The notes under the pieces: model-generated
The model's database searches: none
The model's input: the letters and a program-made list of their open reading frames with translations, nothing else
What the model was told of the DNA's origin: nothing
Translations under genes and position numbers: made by a program
Shown: in pieces, positions 37,192 to 47,581 of the stretch
Layout: each line of letters begins with the position of its first letter
Position numbering within the stretch: the stretch's first letter is position 1
NCBI GenBank assembly: GCA_021613375.1
Contig: CM038716.1
Location: 186,001 to 250,000, forward strand
DNA: 64,000 bases
Direction: 5' to 3'
From: Megaleporinus macrocephalus
Lineage: Eukaryota; Chordata; Actinopteri; Characiformes; Anostomidae

Positions 37192-37380
37192 TTGCAGCTT
37201 TACAAGAGCGACAAAAACATACTTTGCTTTCAATGTAAGTGAATGGAACCAAATTTTTTTCCAAGCTATGTAAAATGAAAAACATGCATCTCCAAAACCT
37301 GGGAAAAATTCTGGTTCTATTGACTTGCATTGGAAGTAAAGTAGTAAAGTATGTTTTTGGTCTCTCTTGTAAAGTTGCAA
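37192..37380. mobile_element. Fold-back (MITE-like) element in CUEDC1's last intron
   Basis: Left arm from 37192 (TTGCAGCTTTACAAGAGCG...) matches, as an inverted copy, the arm ending at 37380 (TTGCAACTTTACAAGAGAG... on the minus strand). The arms are about 70-80 bp with small differences, and the loop is about 40 bp. The element fills more than half of the 328-bp intron 37058-37385. Its right end touches position +6 of the exon 10 donor. Confidence 0.75.
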
Positions 37381-37385
37381 CTTAC

Positions 37386-37455
37386 CATGAAAGCGCTTCC
37401 CTGTGAGACCGCTCTTCTTCCTGAGTGGCCAGTCTTCGGAGCTGACTCTCCTCCT
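37386..37455 (-). CDS. cuedc1: CUEDC1 exon 10 (last residues)
   Basis: Encodes EEESQLRRLATQ, EEERSHREALS and the first two bases of the stop. It aligns in length and charge with the human ending (DEDFRGRRQEAPKVEEGLREGQ). Acceptor GTGTTTAG|AG; donor TG|GTAAGT. 70 nt. Confidence 0.9.
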
Positions 37456-40400
37456 CTAAACACAGACATAGATAAAAGAGTTATACTGTCTCCAACGTAT
37501 TATCTGTTCTCATTATCAGTCCATTGTCAGCACATGATCACTGTAGAAAGCATCTATTAATTTCTAGTCATAAAAAGTATTTCTGTGAGATGCGTAGCAC
37601 TAAGTTTTACTTACCACAAAGGTTTCCTTCCACATCATCTAATAAATTGGCAGTGGAGTTGGCAGTGCCCTGTCTATGAGACTGCTTAAGGCAAATTTAA
37701 AAACACGCCAGGACATAACTCAAAAATCACATGTTATATTAATTCTGAAAACGTCTTAAAAACGACAGTGAAAACCTACATGAGGACATGCCTGTACTGT
37801 ACACTGACCCTCAGTGAGGGTGTACCCCTTCAATCACTGTACATTTAGTACATTTATCTGCACCATATTCCGTCATACATTAATTTTAGTCTTTCTATTA
37901 TACCTTTATATTTATGTATAAATGTTCATAGTAAGTCACAAATATGCCCCAGTACAACAGTACAAACACAATATTTTATGTGTATTTTATATTATGGGTT
38001 TGATGCCTGCAGTACATTCCCAAAATAGTTGGGAGAGGAGCATGTTTACCACTTTGATACATTACCTTTGCTTTCAACACCGCTTAACCATTAGGGGACT
38101 ACAGACACAAGCTGATCCAGTTTTAGAAGCAGATTCTTTGCCATTCCTTTGTTGTACAAGTATTTAGCTGTGCTGTATTTTGACCTTATCAAGACAAACA
38201 TTTTCAAGACTGCTCTGGACTTAAGGCAGGTCACTAACACTTGCATGTTCTGATTACGCAGTCATGCTGTTATAAGACATGCAGAATGTTTTGCAGCATG
38301 GTCATGTTGAAATAAGCATGGGTGACCCTAAAAAAAGGGGGACAGTATATATTGATTTAAAAGGTGTTTTGTGTTAATGGTTTTTTTATGGATATAAACA
38401 TTACCTACAAATACCCCCTCATACAATGGGAGACTGTGGCTTTTGAACTTTATGCCAGTCTAGATGGCCTTTTTTTTTGGCCTGGAGACAATGATGTTCA
38501 TTATTTCTATAAACAACTGGAAATGTTAATGAGTCATCAGACCACAATACACATTTCCACTGGGCACCAGTCATTTTAGATGCACTCAAGTCCAGAGAAG
38601 TTAGTAGTGTATCTGGATGCTGGTGAATATATGACTTGTGTAACTTGTCTTTGTGGATGCAGCAGCAAACTTAAAAACACTGGCGTTCACTTTTATGGCC
38701 TTTTGTAAGCATTGTCACATGTGTAGCGGGACTATGTCACAGAGTCATTACCATCCACAGTGGACAGCACAGTGGCTGATCACAGGTGCTTAATGATCAG
38801 GACTGTTGGGCTAGAACTGTCCATGTGAACAGACACACGACTCTGGCAGAAATCACATCCACATTCAATGGAGGAGGCCCCACACGTATATCCCACAGGT
38901 CAGTGCAGCGTTCTTTAGCTTCCACAGGATACATGAGCAGAGGACTCACCAGAGTGCCTCTGTCAACACCACAACACATCACAGTGCCTCACCTGGGCTC
39001 ATAAGGTTGCTAGAGGACTGGCAACAAGCTGTGTGATCTGGATGTCCAATTTTGGGCTGAGGGTAAGGTTTGTGTGTGGTGCAGACCCCATAAACAATGG
39101 ACCTCTGTTGTCAACAAGGCACTGTGCAAATAAGTGGTGGTTTCATACTAGTGTAAGACATGTTCTCATGGCCTGGGTTGGGTCCACTGGTCCCACTTAA
39201 CACGTCATTGACTGGTTCCTGCTACGTTTTAGTGCTTGGCAGCCATTTGCTTGTCAAGAATTGGTTTGAGGAGCATTCTGACGAGATATGACAAATGGTT
39301 TGCATGTTTGCTTGAAAAGGGCACAGTCAGTTGAGCGTTTATAGGATGTGGTGGAGAGGTCCATTTGCACCTGTGACTCAGTATGGCTGAACATTCCTCC
39401 AGACGTCTTTCGTCTACTTGTGGAAACAATGCTATGTCAAGTTACTGCACCTCACCTACTAGTTCCAGTGCCATGACTTCTGGCACGTCTGTATGTATGT
39501 ATGTTATATAATAAATAAATAAATAAATAAAAATATATTTTGTCCTTGTGCTGTTTGTTTAAATACAGATGAAATTACATTAACAAATCACTGCTTTCAG
39601 TTTTATTTGTATTTTACCTACTGTAACAGTAATTACTGTGAAGGATACGAATGATGCCTCAGAAGTGTTTTCCTTTTGGACTTTCTTCTCTTTGTCTTTT
39701 CTGAGAACCCTTTAGCGATTTCAAACAGTTTTTTTCTGGTTGCTGTAAAAGTGATGTAAATAAGTCATTAGAATGATAAAATACCATACTTTTGAAATTG
39801 TAAGAAAAACATTTCAATAAATTTAACGTCTTAGAATAATGCTCTCACATTTTCCCATGTGCTTGAGTTTGTCTCTGAACAAAGCATCGTCTGACACACC
39901 CTCTATGGATCCAGGATTATAGTGGTGGTCACCTGTGGCAGGGAGGACATGAACCATGCATTTGGTTCCAAAGTTTAATAATCTATGACAGTGCATCATA
40001 AGAAATGCATCTAAGCATTGAACCAGAGAGTATTATTCTAGCCTTCAGTGGGGTGCGTTACAGACTACTTATAATTATGGTCAAAGCATTTCAAACACTA
40101 TTATTAAACAAACTGCAACTACCTAAACCATTCAAAGCAGGTGGAGGAATTTACCAGAGTTTCCAGCAGATGAATGACCCGACCTGGATTTTTTTGACTC
40201 ATATTTCAGACGATCTGAGACAGAAAAATGGCACAATAAAAACAGCTGCCATGGATAAAAGAAGGCTGACCACTGGCGCTTTGTATTCTGAAGATCACAC
40301 ATGTGCTACTACTCAAAATCTGGGATCACTATTCAAATGTTTGAAAGCAATGTTTTCAATGTCTCATAAATGTATGACAAAAATTTAACTATTTAAGTTA

Positions 40401-43400
40401 ACTACAGCATATTATTTGTAATTTCATGGCTTACCATCTTCTCCAAAATACTTGCAGCCTCACCTTAAGTCTAAATGTAGTGTACATATGTGAGAGTATG
40501 TCCATATATAAAAAACAAAAAGATGAAGTATATGCACCTCGTTCCAGTGCAATCAGGAACTCCCGGTTGCGCTGCAACTCCTTCATAAACTCCTCATTCT
40601 GTAGGAAGAGAGCAATGCGCTCATCCTCTAGGTACTGCTTCAGCTTTCGCTCCTGCTCACACGCTCCAGACGCTGCCGCAACACAGGCAGCCTGCTGTGG
40701 CACTGGCGACAAGGAAGACGCTGAAGAAGAAGAGGGGTCAGAGAAACTGCTCTGAGAGCTCTGAGGAGAAAAACAATGGGAGAGGGAACGGGAGAGTTAA
40801 GATGAAACATCAAGTGATCAGTACACTGCTTGCAGACATACAGACAGCTCCGATGAAGAAATAATAGTCCCAGATACAGCATCTATCATTTTTTAATGAC
40901 TTGTTTCAATTAGTGGGTAAACACATATGCACCTGTATACTGTCTAACTGCTGCGGTAAGATTCGCAGGAAGTCATCAGGTAAGTTGCCAAGCAAAGGAG
41001 GGTTCCAGTTCCTGTAACTGCGGGTCCGCTGATGCCCTGGAGGGGGCTGTGCTGGAAGGATCTGGGCTGCAGGAGGTTGGACTGGTGGGGGTTGGGCATC
41101 AAACCTGTAGTGATATGAAATTAAACATTAATTTACTGTACCTGTATTCAGTACCAGAGCATGCTCACATATAAAACTGTGTTGGTAGAATACACTGACT
41201 AGCTTATTAATTCCTTGAACCACAGGCTTACTATTTGATCTTATTATATTGTAGTTCGTACAATATATGCAATAATGATGTATGGATATATGCATGTACA
41301 GAACATACAGAGTGGATGAATGGTCTTGTGTGCTTGGGTACGAATAGTGCTTATGTATGTGTGTTGTACTTTATTAGACAGACAATATATCTTTTTTTAT
41401 TTTCTTACATGTCTATACTCCTAGCACCATCAGGTACAGCACTTTTAATTGTGGTGTATAGCTGTGCAATAGCAACAAAATCATTCTGTTTAAATCTATT
41501 CTATTTATTTATCTCAACCTGAAATCAAAAGTGACCTTTTTAAACCTTCTCAGTTCACATTCATATTAAGCACAGTTCTTGTTTGCACACCTCTTAAAAA
41601 GTCTTTAAATTATTAAAAAGAAAATTCAGAGAAATAACACTGAATTAAATCATCTTCCCTTCCATCCACCCGCTACCTTTGAAGAAAAAAAAAACAACAA
41701 CATTAAAACCATTAAGCTCAGAGAACCTTTTAATTACTGATGTAAATTATGAATTATTCCATAGCTACTTAATCAATAAAATATAGAGTAAGAAAAGTGG
41801 AAGTGGAGACCTACTTCTGTACATTACACAACACAATAGCAGTCAGCAGTGACTAAACTGGTTAAGCCACTGGTCCCTTACCACTAATTTATGGGTACAT
41901 TTTCAATGGATAAACATATTGAGTTAGATACTGACTACCATGTGATCTTAAAGCACAAACAATAATTAAATCTCCTCACACTCAAAAAGACTGACGGTAA
42001 AATACACTACAACCTGCAGTTTAAATTATAAACACTAGGTGGCATCAGAAGTGAGTTGAACAGCTGAAAAGAAAAATGCATTCTGTGGCTTTCAGAAGCC
42101 CCATTACACCCAGATCCACAGACCTAATGCCACAATTTTATGAACTCAGTGATTCTAAGAACTATGCGCACAGTATGATTCTATTTTAAAACAAAGACTG
42201 GATATAAAATGTTTCTCTGAATAGAATGAAAGTAACAGTCAGAGAGTCAACCCTTTTTTACTTTCTTTGCTTTGTTTTGTTTTTTTGTGTATTACCTGGG
42301 GGGTGGCGTGGGCGGAGCATTAGGATATTTCCTGTCATATATATGCATGTCATAGGTGGGCGGAGAGTAGACTGGAGGCGGCTCCTCATCTGAGCTGTCT
42401 GGCTCGAGGGTCCTCTCCAGAATCTGATGTGAATTAGAGAACAACACAAAAAAGAAAGAAAAAAAAAGAAAACAGGATATGCAATTAGGCTTCAAAAGTC
42501 TCAAACGCCAAACAAAACAGGAGAGAACTAAAACTTCCTTCCCTTAAATAAACACATGAAAACCAATGACTAGAAAGAAAAGTACTTTTGGTTTTCTGTT
42601 CATGCTTTTGTTTTTTTTTCTTTTGCTGAACGAGTTTTAAGTATTTAAGCAAGCTATATCTCTGCTACAACTGAAAACAAACATTACTAGCATCTACTGT
42701 TTCAGAAGAATATAGTCAATTTGGTGCAATAGGCAGGGATAATAATAACAGGCAGAAAGATCACTTGCAACATTTGTTTGTAAAAAAGTTGTTAAAATGA
42801 TGCAAACTTAATTTAATAAGACTGTACATTGTTTAAACCAAGTAAGATTTCTGCTCTAAAAACAAACAAAAAAAATTCCATTACATATCTCACAAAGATG
42901 TGACTACTACACAACTCAAGCAATACTAAAACAAGTAATATACACCAATTCAAAAATTTCCTGAGAAACTTCTGAGAGTCAAAATTCATGAATGACACTG
43001 TTATGGGAATGTCTAAAACATGTTCTGCTGTTAAAACCGGTAATCATGTGGAACAGCATTTAAACAGAAAAAGAAATGTCCGGAAAGAGCAGAATGACGG
43101 AAACAGACAAACCCTTGCATATTGACAAAAATACAGCTACTTTTGTGTACTCAGTGTGAAGACACTACATGCATACAAAACATAATGCAGTTTATGCTTG
43201 ACTTCGGATTTAATCTAAATCATGGCTCAGCATGTCCACTGGGCCATGAAAGAGAGAACTAACGAAGTGCTGAATGTGGGAAAAATGGAGCCAGAGAGAG
43301 GCTGCAGCATGTCTCAGCATGGAAAGGGTTCAGTGTTAAAGCACAGTTCCTCAAACATCGTCTGATATCAGGGAGGGCAGGAGAAAGGGAGCCCAGCACT

Positions 43401-44640
43401 GGGAGATCAATGTTCACAATCACACTTGTTTTAGTGGAATAATAAGGTGAATGAGAAGAGAATAGCTGAATTTAGCCTGTGTTGCCATTTTCAACTAACA
43501 AATAAAAACGTTTTTTGGAACCCAAGTAAGGATATACTGATTTGAAAAACACCTGATACCATGTACATATCTGCCAATGCCATGAAATTTCAAAATGTTA
43601 AAACTGGACCCAAATCTATATGGGTCAATGTAAGAGAGAAAAGTAACATTTGTTTCTATTTGTTTGCAAATGAATTAAAATGAATAAAATGCATTTTAAT
43701 TCCAGTACAGGACAATAATCACTTAACGAAATATCAATTTAAATGTCTGCTTTGAAAAAAAGTAAATGTCAACTTTTTTTTAAAGCATACATCTGATGAT
43801 ATCTATAGGATATAGGAATATCTTGCATCCCCAATTGAGAGTATGTGTTTTTACTTTAAGGTTTGCTGACTGTGCATTACTACTTTAAACCTTTGCATAG
43901 ACATTGATATATTTATCTGTGTATTTATAACAATTGCTAAAATTCAGTGACTGAAGCACCTATTTAACATCTATAGATGGCAGAAACTAGGAAAGACGAA
44001 TAAAGCTCAGAGCGCATACTTCTCATTAATTGCACACAACCAGCTTCTATACATTGCTACATGCAGCAGAGATATGAACAATGTAAAACATTTGTACAAT
44101 AACTATAGCTACTTTGATACATGCCTTGTATACATCCCTGTTATAAGTAATGTAAACATGGCGTCTACAAAACAATTTCAAAATAAATTGGCCTTTTAAA
44201 TTCTCAAAGATGTGGTTCGATATATTAATTTGTTTTGCTATTTGCTACTGAACCTTTGGTCTGTTAGTGTGCTGCAAAGACAGACTCAAACAGTAGCTTT
44301 GGAAGGTGGGATTGACAAAATGCACATGAAACATTACCTCTGGAGGGATGCTGTCATCTGAATCCGAGCTATCGTCTGATCCGTTGCCCTCAATGCTCAT
44401 CTGCAATAGCTGGTCAATGGTAGCGTCCACCGCCCCATTGTTTGAGCGCAGTACGCACTCGATCACCTCATAGTCCATGCTGGGGAACATGGTTTTAAAG
44501 TCCTCCATGGCCTGGTTGAACTCCAGCCGCCGCACCTGTCGGTTAGGCCTGCTATTATTGAGCTCTCCGGTGGTTGAGCCTCCTCCACCGCCGCCACGAG
44601 AGCCGCCATTGCTGCTGCCTCGTCGAAAGAGACTGGTCAT
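37386..44640 (-). CDS. cuedc1: CUEDC1, CUE domain-containing protein 1 (whole coding region)
   Basis: Cytoplasmic adaptor with a ubiquitin-binding-type CUE domain; its precise role is poorly known. Coding exons: 44338-44640, 42296-42423, 40933-41104, 40538-40760, 40155-40214, 39849-39932, 39649-39742, 37615-37673, 37386-37455, plus base 37057 for the stop. All are GT-AG and in frame: 397 residues. Domains: Gly-rich start (1-30), CUE domain at about 41-83 (MFP at 51-53, DQLLQM near the end), acidic Ser/Asp stretch (88-101), PPVY at 117-120 and PPTY at 122-125, Pro-rich linker, coiled-coil YLEDERIALFLQNEEFMKEL, then a basic Lys/Arg segment (KTKRRKSKRK). PPxY pairs suggest WW-domain partners such as NEDD4-type ligases (inference). 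Similarity to human CUEDC1 runs end to end. Confidence 0.96.
37615..37673 (-). CDS. cuedc1: CUEDC1 exon 9
   Basis: Encodes QGTANSTANLLDDVEGNLC, matching human LGAAASTANLLDDVEGHAC. The in-frame acceptor is CTCATAG|A. A CAG eight bases upstream (GCAG|TCTCATAG) looks at least as good but would shift the frame. Donor G|GTAAGT. 59 nt. Confidence 0.9.
38361..38700 (-). mobile_element. Tc1/mariner-type relic (minus)
   Basis: 'cactgggcaccagtcatttt' and 'agatgcactcaagtccagag' followed by 'gtggatgcagcagcaaac' resemble the minus-strand reading of fish IS630/Tc1-type transposons of the kind also seen at 60600-61480. No ends are preserved. It lies in CUEDC1 intron 8 (37674-39648), beside the next element. 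Confidence 0.45.
38780..39430 (+). mobile_element. Decayed Tc1-like transposon (plus)
   Basis: ORF 38786-39004 encodes a recognisable Tc1 DNA-binding region: TTLAEITSTFNGGGPTRISH, then SVQRSLASTGY and RGLTRVPLSTPQH. Downstream sequence to about 39430 matches later transposase parts ('cacctgggctcataag', 'catttgcacctgtgactcag') but is out of frame. Inactive. Just beyond, an (AATA)n run occupies 39508-39533. Confidence 0.6.
39649..39742 (-). CDS. cuedc1: CUEDC1 exon 8 (basic segment)
   Basis: Encodes TRKKLFEIAKGFSEKTKRRK and SKRKTLLRHH, almost identical to human TRRKLFELARAFSEKTKMRK. The run of Lys/Arg could act as a nuclear localisation or RNA/lipid contact patch (inference). Acceptor TTTTACAG|CA; donor TC|GTATCC, a weak donor. 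Extending past it meets TAA, so this donor is required. 94 nt. Confidence 0.92.
39849..39932 (-). CDS. cuedc1: CUEDC1 exon 7
   Basis: Encodes DHHYNPGSIEGVSDDALFRD then KLKHMGK; human has ...SEDALFRDKLKHMGK. Acceptor TGCCACAG|GT, donor AAAT|GTGAGA. 84 nt, phase 1 on both sides. Confidence 0.93.
40155..40214 (-). CDS. cuedc1: CUEDC1 exon 6 (60-nt small exon)
   Basis: A short exon found by matching the human continuation DRLKYESQKSKSSS: here DRLKYESKKSRSGHSSAGNS. Acceptor TTTCTGTCTCAG|AT, donor TCTG|GTAAAT. 60 nt, phase 1 on both sides, so it is a potential cassette exon. A 127-codon plus-strand ORF over it (40005-40388) is its shadow. Confidence 0.9.
40538..40760 (-). CDS. cuedc1: CUEDC1 exon 5 (coiled coil)
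   Basis: Ser-rich start (SSQSSFSDPSSSSASS), then CEQERKLKQYLEDERIALFL and QNEEFMKELQRNREFLIALE, the best conserved part of the C-terminal half and a predicted coiled-coil helix. Acceptor TTTCTCCTCAG|AGC; donor CGAG|GTGCAT, non-consensus at +4 to +6. 223 nt. Confidence 0.95.
40933..41104 (-). CDS. cuedc1: CUEDC1 exon 4 (Pro-rich linker)
   Basis: Encodes a Pro/Gln-rich stretch (FDAQPPPVQPPAAQILPAQ...) and then YRNWNPPLLGNLPDDFLRIL and PQQLDSIQ, matching human YRNWNPPLLGNLPDDFLRIL exactly over that block. Acceptor CACTACAG|G; donor CAG|GTGCAT. 172 nt. The exon is too short and split to appear as a clear open frame, but homology makes it certain. Confidence 0.94.
41110..42290 (-). other. cuedc1: CUEDC1 intron between coding exons 2 and 3 of the coding set
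   Basis: About 1.2 kb between exons at 40933-41104 and 42296-42423. AT-rich, no repeat element or gene seen. Confidence 0.5.
42296..42423 (-). CDS. cuedc1: CUEDC1 exon 3 (two PPxY motifs)
   Basis: ILERTLEPDSSDEEPPPVYS, then PPTYDMHIYDRKYPNAPPTP and PPR. PPVY and PPTY are separated by a single Ser and are also in human (PPVYSPPAY), so the spacing is under constraint. Acceptor CACATCAG|ATT; donor CAG|GTAATA. 128 nt. Confidence 0.95.
42430..44330 (-). other. cuedc1: CUEDC1 intron after the CUE exon
   Basis: About 1.9 kb, AT-rich, with T- and A-runs but no identifiable transposon or exon. 43200-43450 is somewhat less AT-rich. Confidence 0.5.
44338..44640 (-). CDS. cuedc1: CUEDC1 first coding exon (CUE domain)
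   Basis: Residues 1-101: MTSLFRRGSS, a Gly/Ser-rich run, LNNSRPNRQVRRLEFNQAME, the CUE domain with FKTMFPSMDYEVIECVLRSN and VDATIDQLLQM, and an acidic tail (DDSSDSDDSIPPE). The MFP and di-Leu signature positions for ubiquitin contact are present. The ATG is chosen by match to human MTSLFRR; the frame stays open upstream to 44718 but that part lacks homology. An upstream acceptor GGCACAG| at 44671 would start the exon at 44670, giving 30 nt of 5' UTR. Donor GAG|GTAATG. Confidence 0.95.
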
Positions 44641-47534
44641 CCTACAGGCCTGTCTTTTCTGCCTGAGCAACTGTGCCAGCCACAAAAAAAGATGGTGCCA
44701 AAACGAGTCAGACTGCAACGTTTCTTTTGTGTATCCACTGGGATTTGCCTCAATGCACCATAGCTTTTCAAGCTAACTTTTTCATCACTGTGGAATTAAG
44801 TGAGTCCACTGAGGAAAGAAAATGCCTTTTTTCTCTTTTTCTGCTTGTTCAGCTGCATCCAATAAAATAGTAACAGAAAGGCTGCAAGGAGGAAGTATGG
44901 CGTCCAATGTCTTGTGGCCTAAGCTTCCAGACGACATTCCCAGTTGTTCTCCATCAGTTTTTCTGACTCTATAAATGAATGCAGAATGGAATACAAAACA
45001 GAAGAGGAAGACAGTAAGACAAAAGGACATGACCTGATTCTGGACCTGATTCTTTGCCTTTTTCTTCTCATCTTTTGCTTGCTTAAGAAAGCAGTTTATT
45101 TTGAGCTTCATAACTATGACAGACTATTCTACAAAGTGTGGTATCCATGGAGAACAGAACTGATGACGTGCATAGAGAGCTAAGCAGATGGAAAGAGGCT
45201 AAAAGCACAAAACCCCTAAGTAATTTTCTCTAAGGTGGAAAGAAATTAGCAAAAACTCAATAAATATATGCACATCAGTCTTCCCCAGAAAACACTTATT
45301 CAATGAGTGGTCATTCAGGGAGTTATAAAGCAATTAAAACCATCCTTGTTTTCTAAATTCAATTACTGAAGTAAACATTAAGCTGTTTAAGAGCCAAAAT
45401 CTGGGGAACATGGCTTCCCCAAACTGCAGTGCCACAGTCGACTGGCTACTTGCTACATTCGTAAGAAAAGAAAATTAGCCGACATTTAATTTAATAACCA
45501 GCTAATTTCTGTCTATCAAAATGAGAACCCAGTTGCCTACTTATCAGGCTATTTCACTATAATGGCAAATAGCTGTCATTTAAGTTCATTAAGCACAAGA
45601 AAAAGAATATGTTTAGCCTACATCACATGCTTTCTTACAAGTCACACAAATGTGTTTTTTTCTGGCTTTACCTTATACTGTGTACCAAAAATAAGCTCAC
45701 ATAATCTCCAACTTAGAGTAAGGTCTAAAAAAAAGTGTTGCTATTATTACGTATACTATAATTAACCATGTACTGCTGGTGCATCCCAAATCAAAATTTG
45801 CAACCATCACATTAACTTTGCCATCCATTGCCATGGCGTCTGTGGTCTGACTGTACGAGAGCTGGTGAAAATACACAATGATATTTGCCTGCAGCACTGA
45901 GTGCTTTCAACCAGCTCAGCTCAGCATAGCTCAGCTCCCTGGACTTCCAGAGTAATCTAAACTGTGTTCGGTACAATCAATATTATAATAATGCAAGCCA
46001 AACAGAGACCTCTACCTCAATGTACTCTGAGCTTAAATAAAACAGATTAATTAACTGAGGAGTTAGTATTTAATTGCAACATAGTGCAAAAACTGTGGAG
46101 AGTCATGTGAGATTCATCTCCAGGGCAGGAAAAGGGGCACTGCTGGGCTGATGCTATAAACATGTGGTGAGACCAAAAATGCTTATAAAGTAAAGGTTTT
46201 CCATTTATCAGTTCTATTTTATATGTTTATTATTATAATACATAAAGTTAAAACGTTCATGAAGTGACCCCAATGTACAGTGATAGGTGACCAAACATTC
46301 TTCTCCTTGTTCAACAGTGCATGGTTGTTTGACAACAAACTGTGGTTAGGACGAGAGGCTGTTGTAGAACATCCTTCCCCCTGATAAAATCAGTAACACA
46401 CAGCCACTTGTGGCTTATTGTTTTAATTTGTTTTGGTGTGTGATTCTTAAGTCTCTCATTACCATTTGTGTAAATTATATTGATGATTGATATTTTTTTT
46501 AAACCATTTGTACTGACAATATAAGTTGTTACCACAGAAACTTGGTTAACCAGCAAAGAGGTCAGGATATAGGTAGCTATATTAGCAAGCTTATGTTTGT
46601 TCAGTACAATTCAAGTACTCAAGTTGAACAAAAAAGCTATTAGAAACTTAAAACTGAACACTATACATGCATATTGTAAACCAGTTTTTCATAACTTCAG
46701 TAAGTACATACTATAATACTTGGATGCTAGGGTTGCACAATGCAGACAAAGCTCTACAGTGCAGTTATTTATTCATACATAATTTTACTTTAAAACTACT
46801 GGCAAAATATTAAGAAAACACTGGTGAATCAGTATTGTAACATGACTAAACATTGGCCTGTGTCACTTGGACAATGATAATTTAATTTTGCCATACTACA
46901 TAAACAACAAAATTCATTTAAAGAAAAACCCTTTGCAAGACAAAAATATTTGCAGCAGTTAACTACAGTTGTGACTCATCTAACGTCAAAGTTGTAACAA
47001 ACGTCTTACTGTATGACAAACGTATTAGGTACAGCTCACAGATGAAAACCTTGGCTAAGGTTACCTCAAATGGCTTTGGCTTTTCTGAGATTAATACCAT
47101 TATCATCATCATCATCATTCAGATTGGGCTGTGCCAGTTTAGTAGTAGGCCAAACCGGTGTCTGTGAAACAGTTTGCTGTATTTTAGTAGCACAGATCAA
47201 GGAGCAACAGCTGCATTTACAAGTGATCTATTATCCTGGAAGTGAGCCCTTATGGGAGCATAACAAGCGCACAGTGCTCGAGTGGCGTTTCAGCCCAGTA
47301 GATGTGCAGTGTACAAAGCTAGAGAACATACTCAAGCTCCATTTAAATCTATAATATGTGCATTCGTAAATATAACACTATGGACAAACATCATTTCCTA
47401 AACTCAGATTAAGACTAAGCCTAGGCATTAAAGGATTTTCAATGATGAATCATCAGTGGTAATGCTATTTAAGCCTAGAGTAGACGGTTTAGTTCCTGGA
47501 AACTGTAGGACTATATGTGTGCTGTTTGTGTAAT

Positions 47535-47579
<45 letters not shown>
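47535..47579. repeat. (CA)n microsatellite
   Basis: Uninterrupted CA dinucleotide run of about 45 bp. Confidence 0.95.

Positions 47580-47581
<2 letters not shown>

Noticed and set aside
37674..37681. Using the GCAG acceptor at 37682 for CUEDC1 exon 9
   Set aside because: It puts the conserved STANLLDDVEG region out of frame with the preceding exon.
40005..40388. 127-codon plus-strand ORF
   Set aside because: It lies opposite the 60-nt CUEDC1 exon 40155-40214 and has no similarity of its own.
40463..40478. Alternative small CUEDC1 exon beginning DLR near 40470 (minus)
   Set aside because: It runs into TGA or a wrong phase, while 40155-40214 gives a clear DRLKYES match in frame.
44641..44718. 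Upstream start giving a longer CUEDC1 N-terminus
   Set aside because: The extra residues have no match to human CUEDC1, and a good acceptor at 44671 interrupts them.
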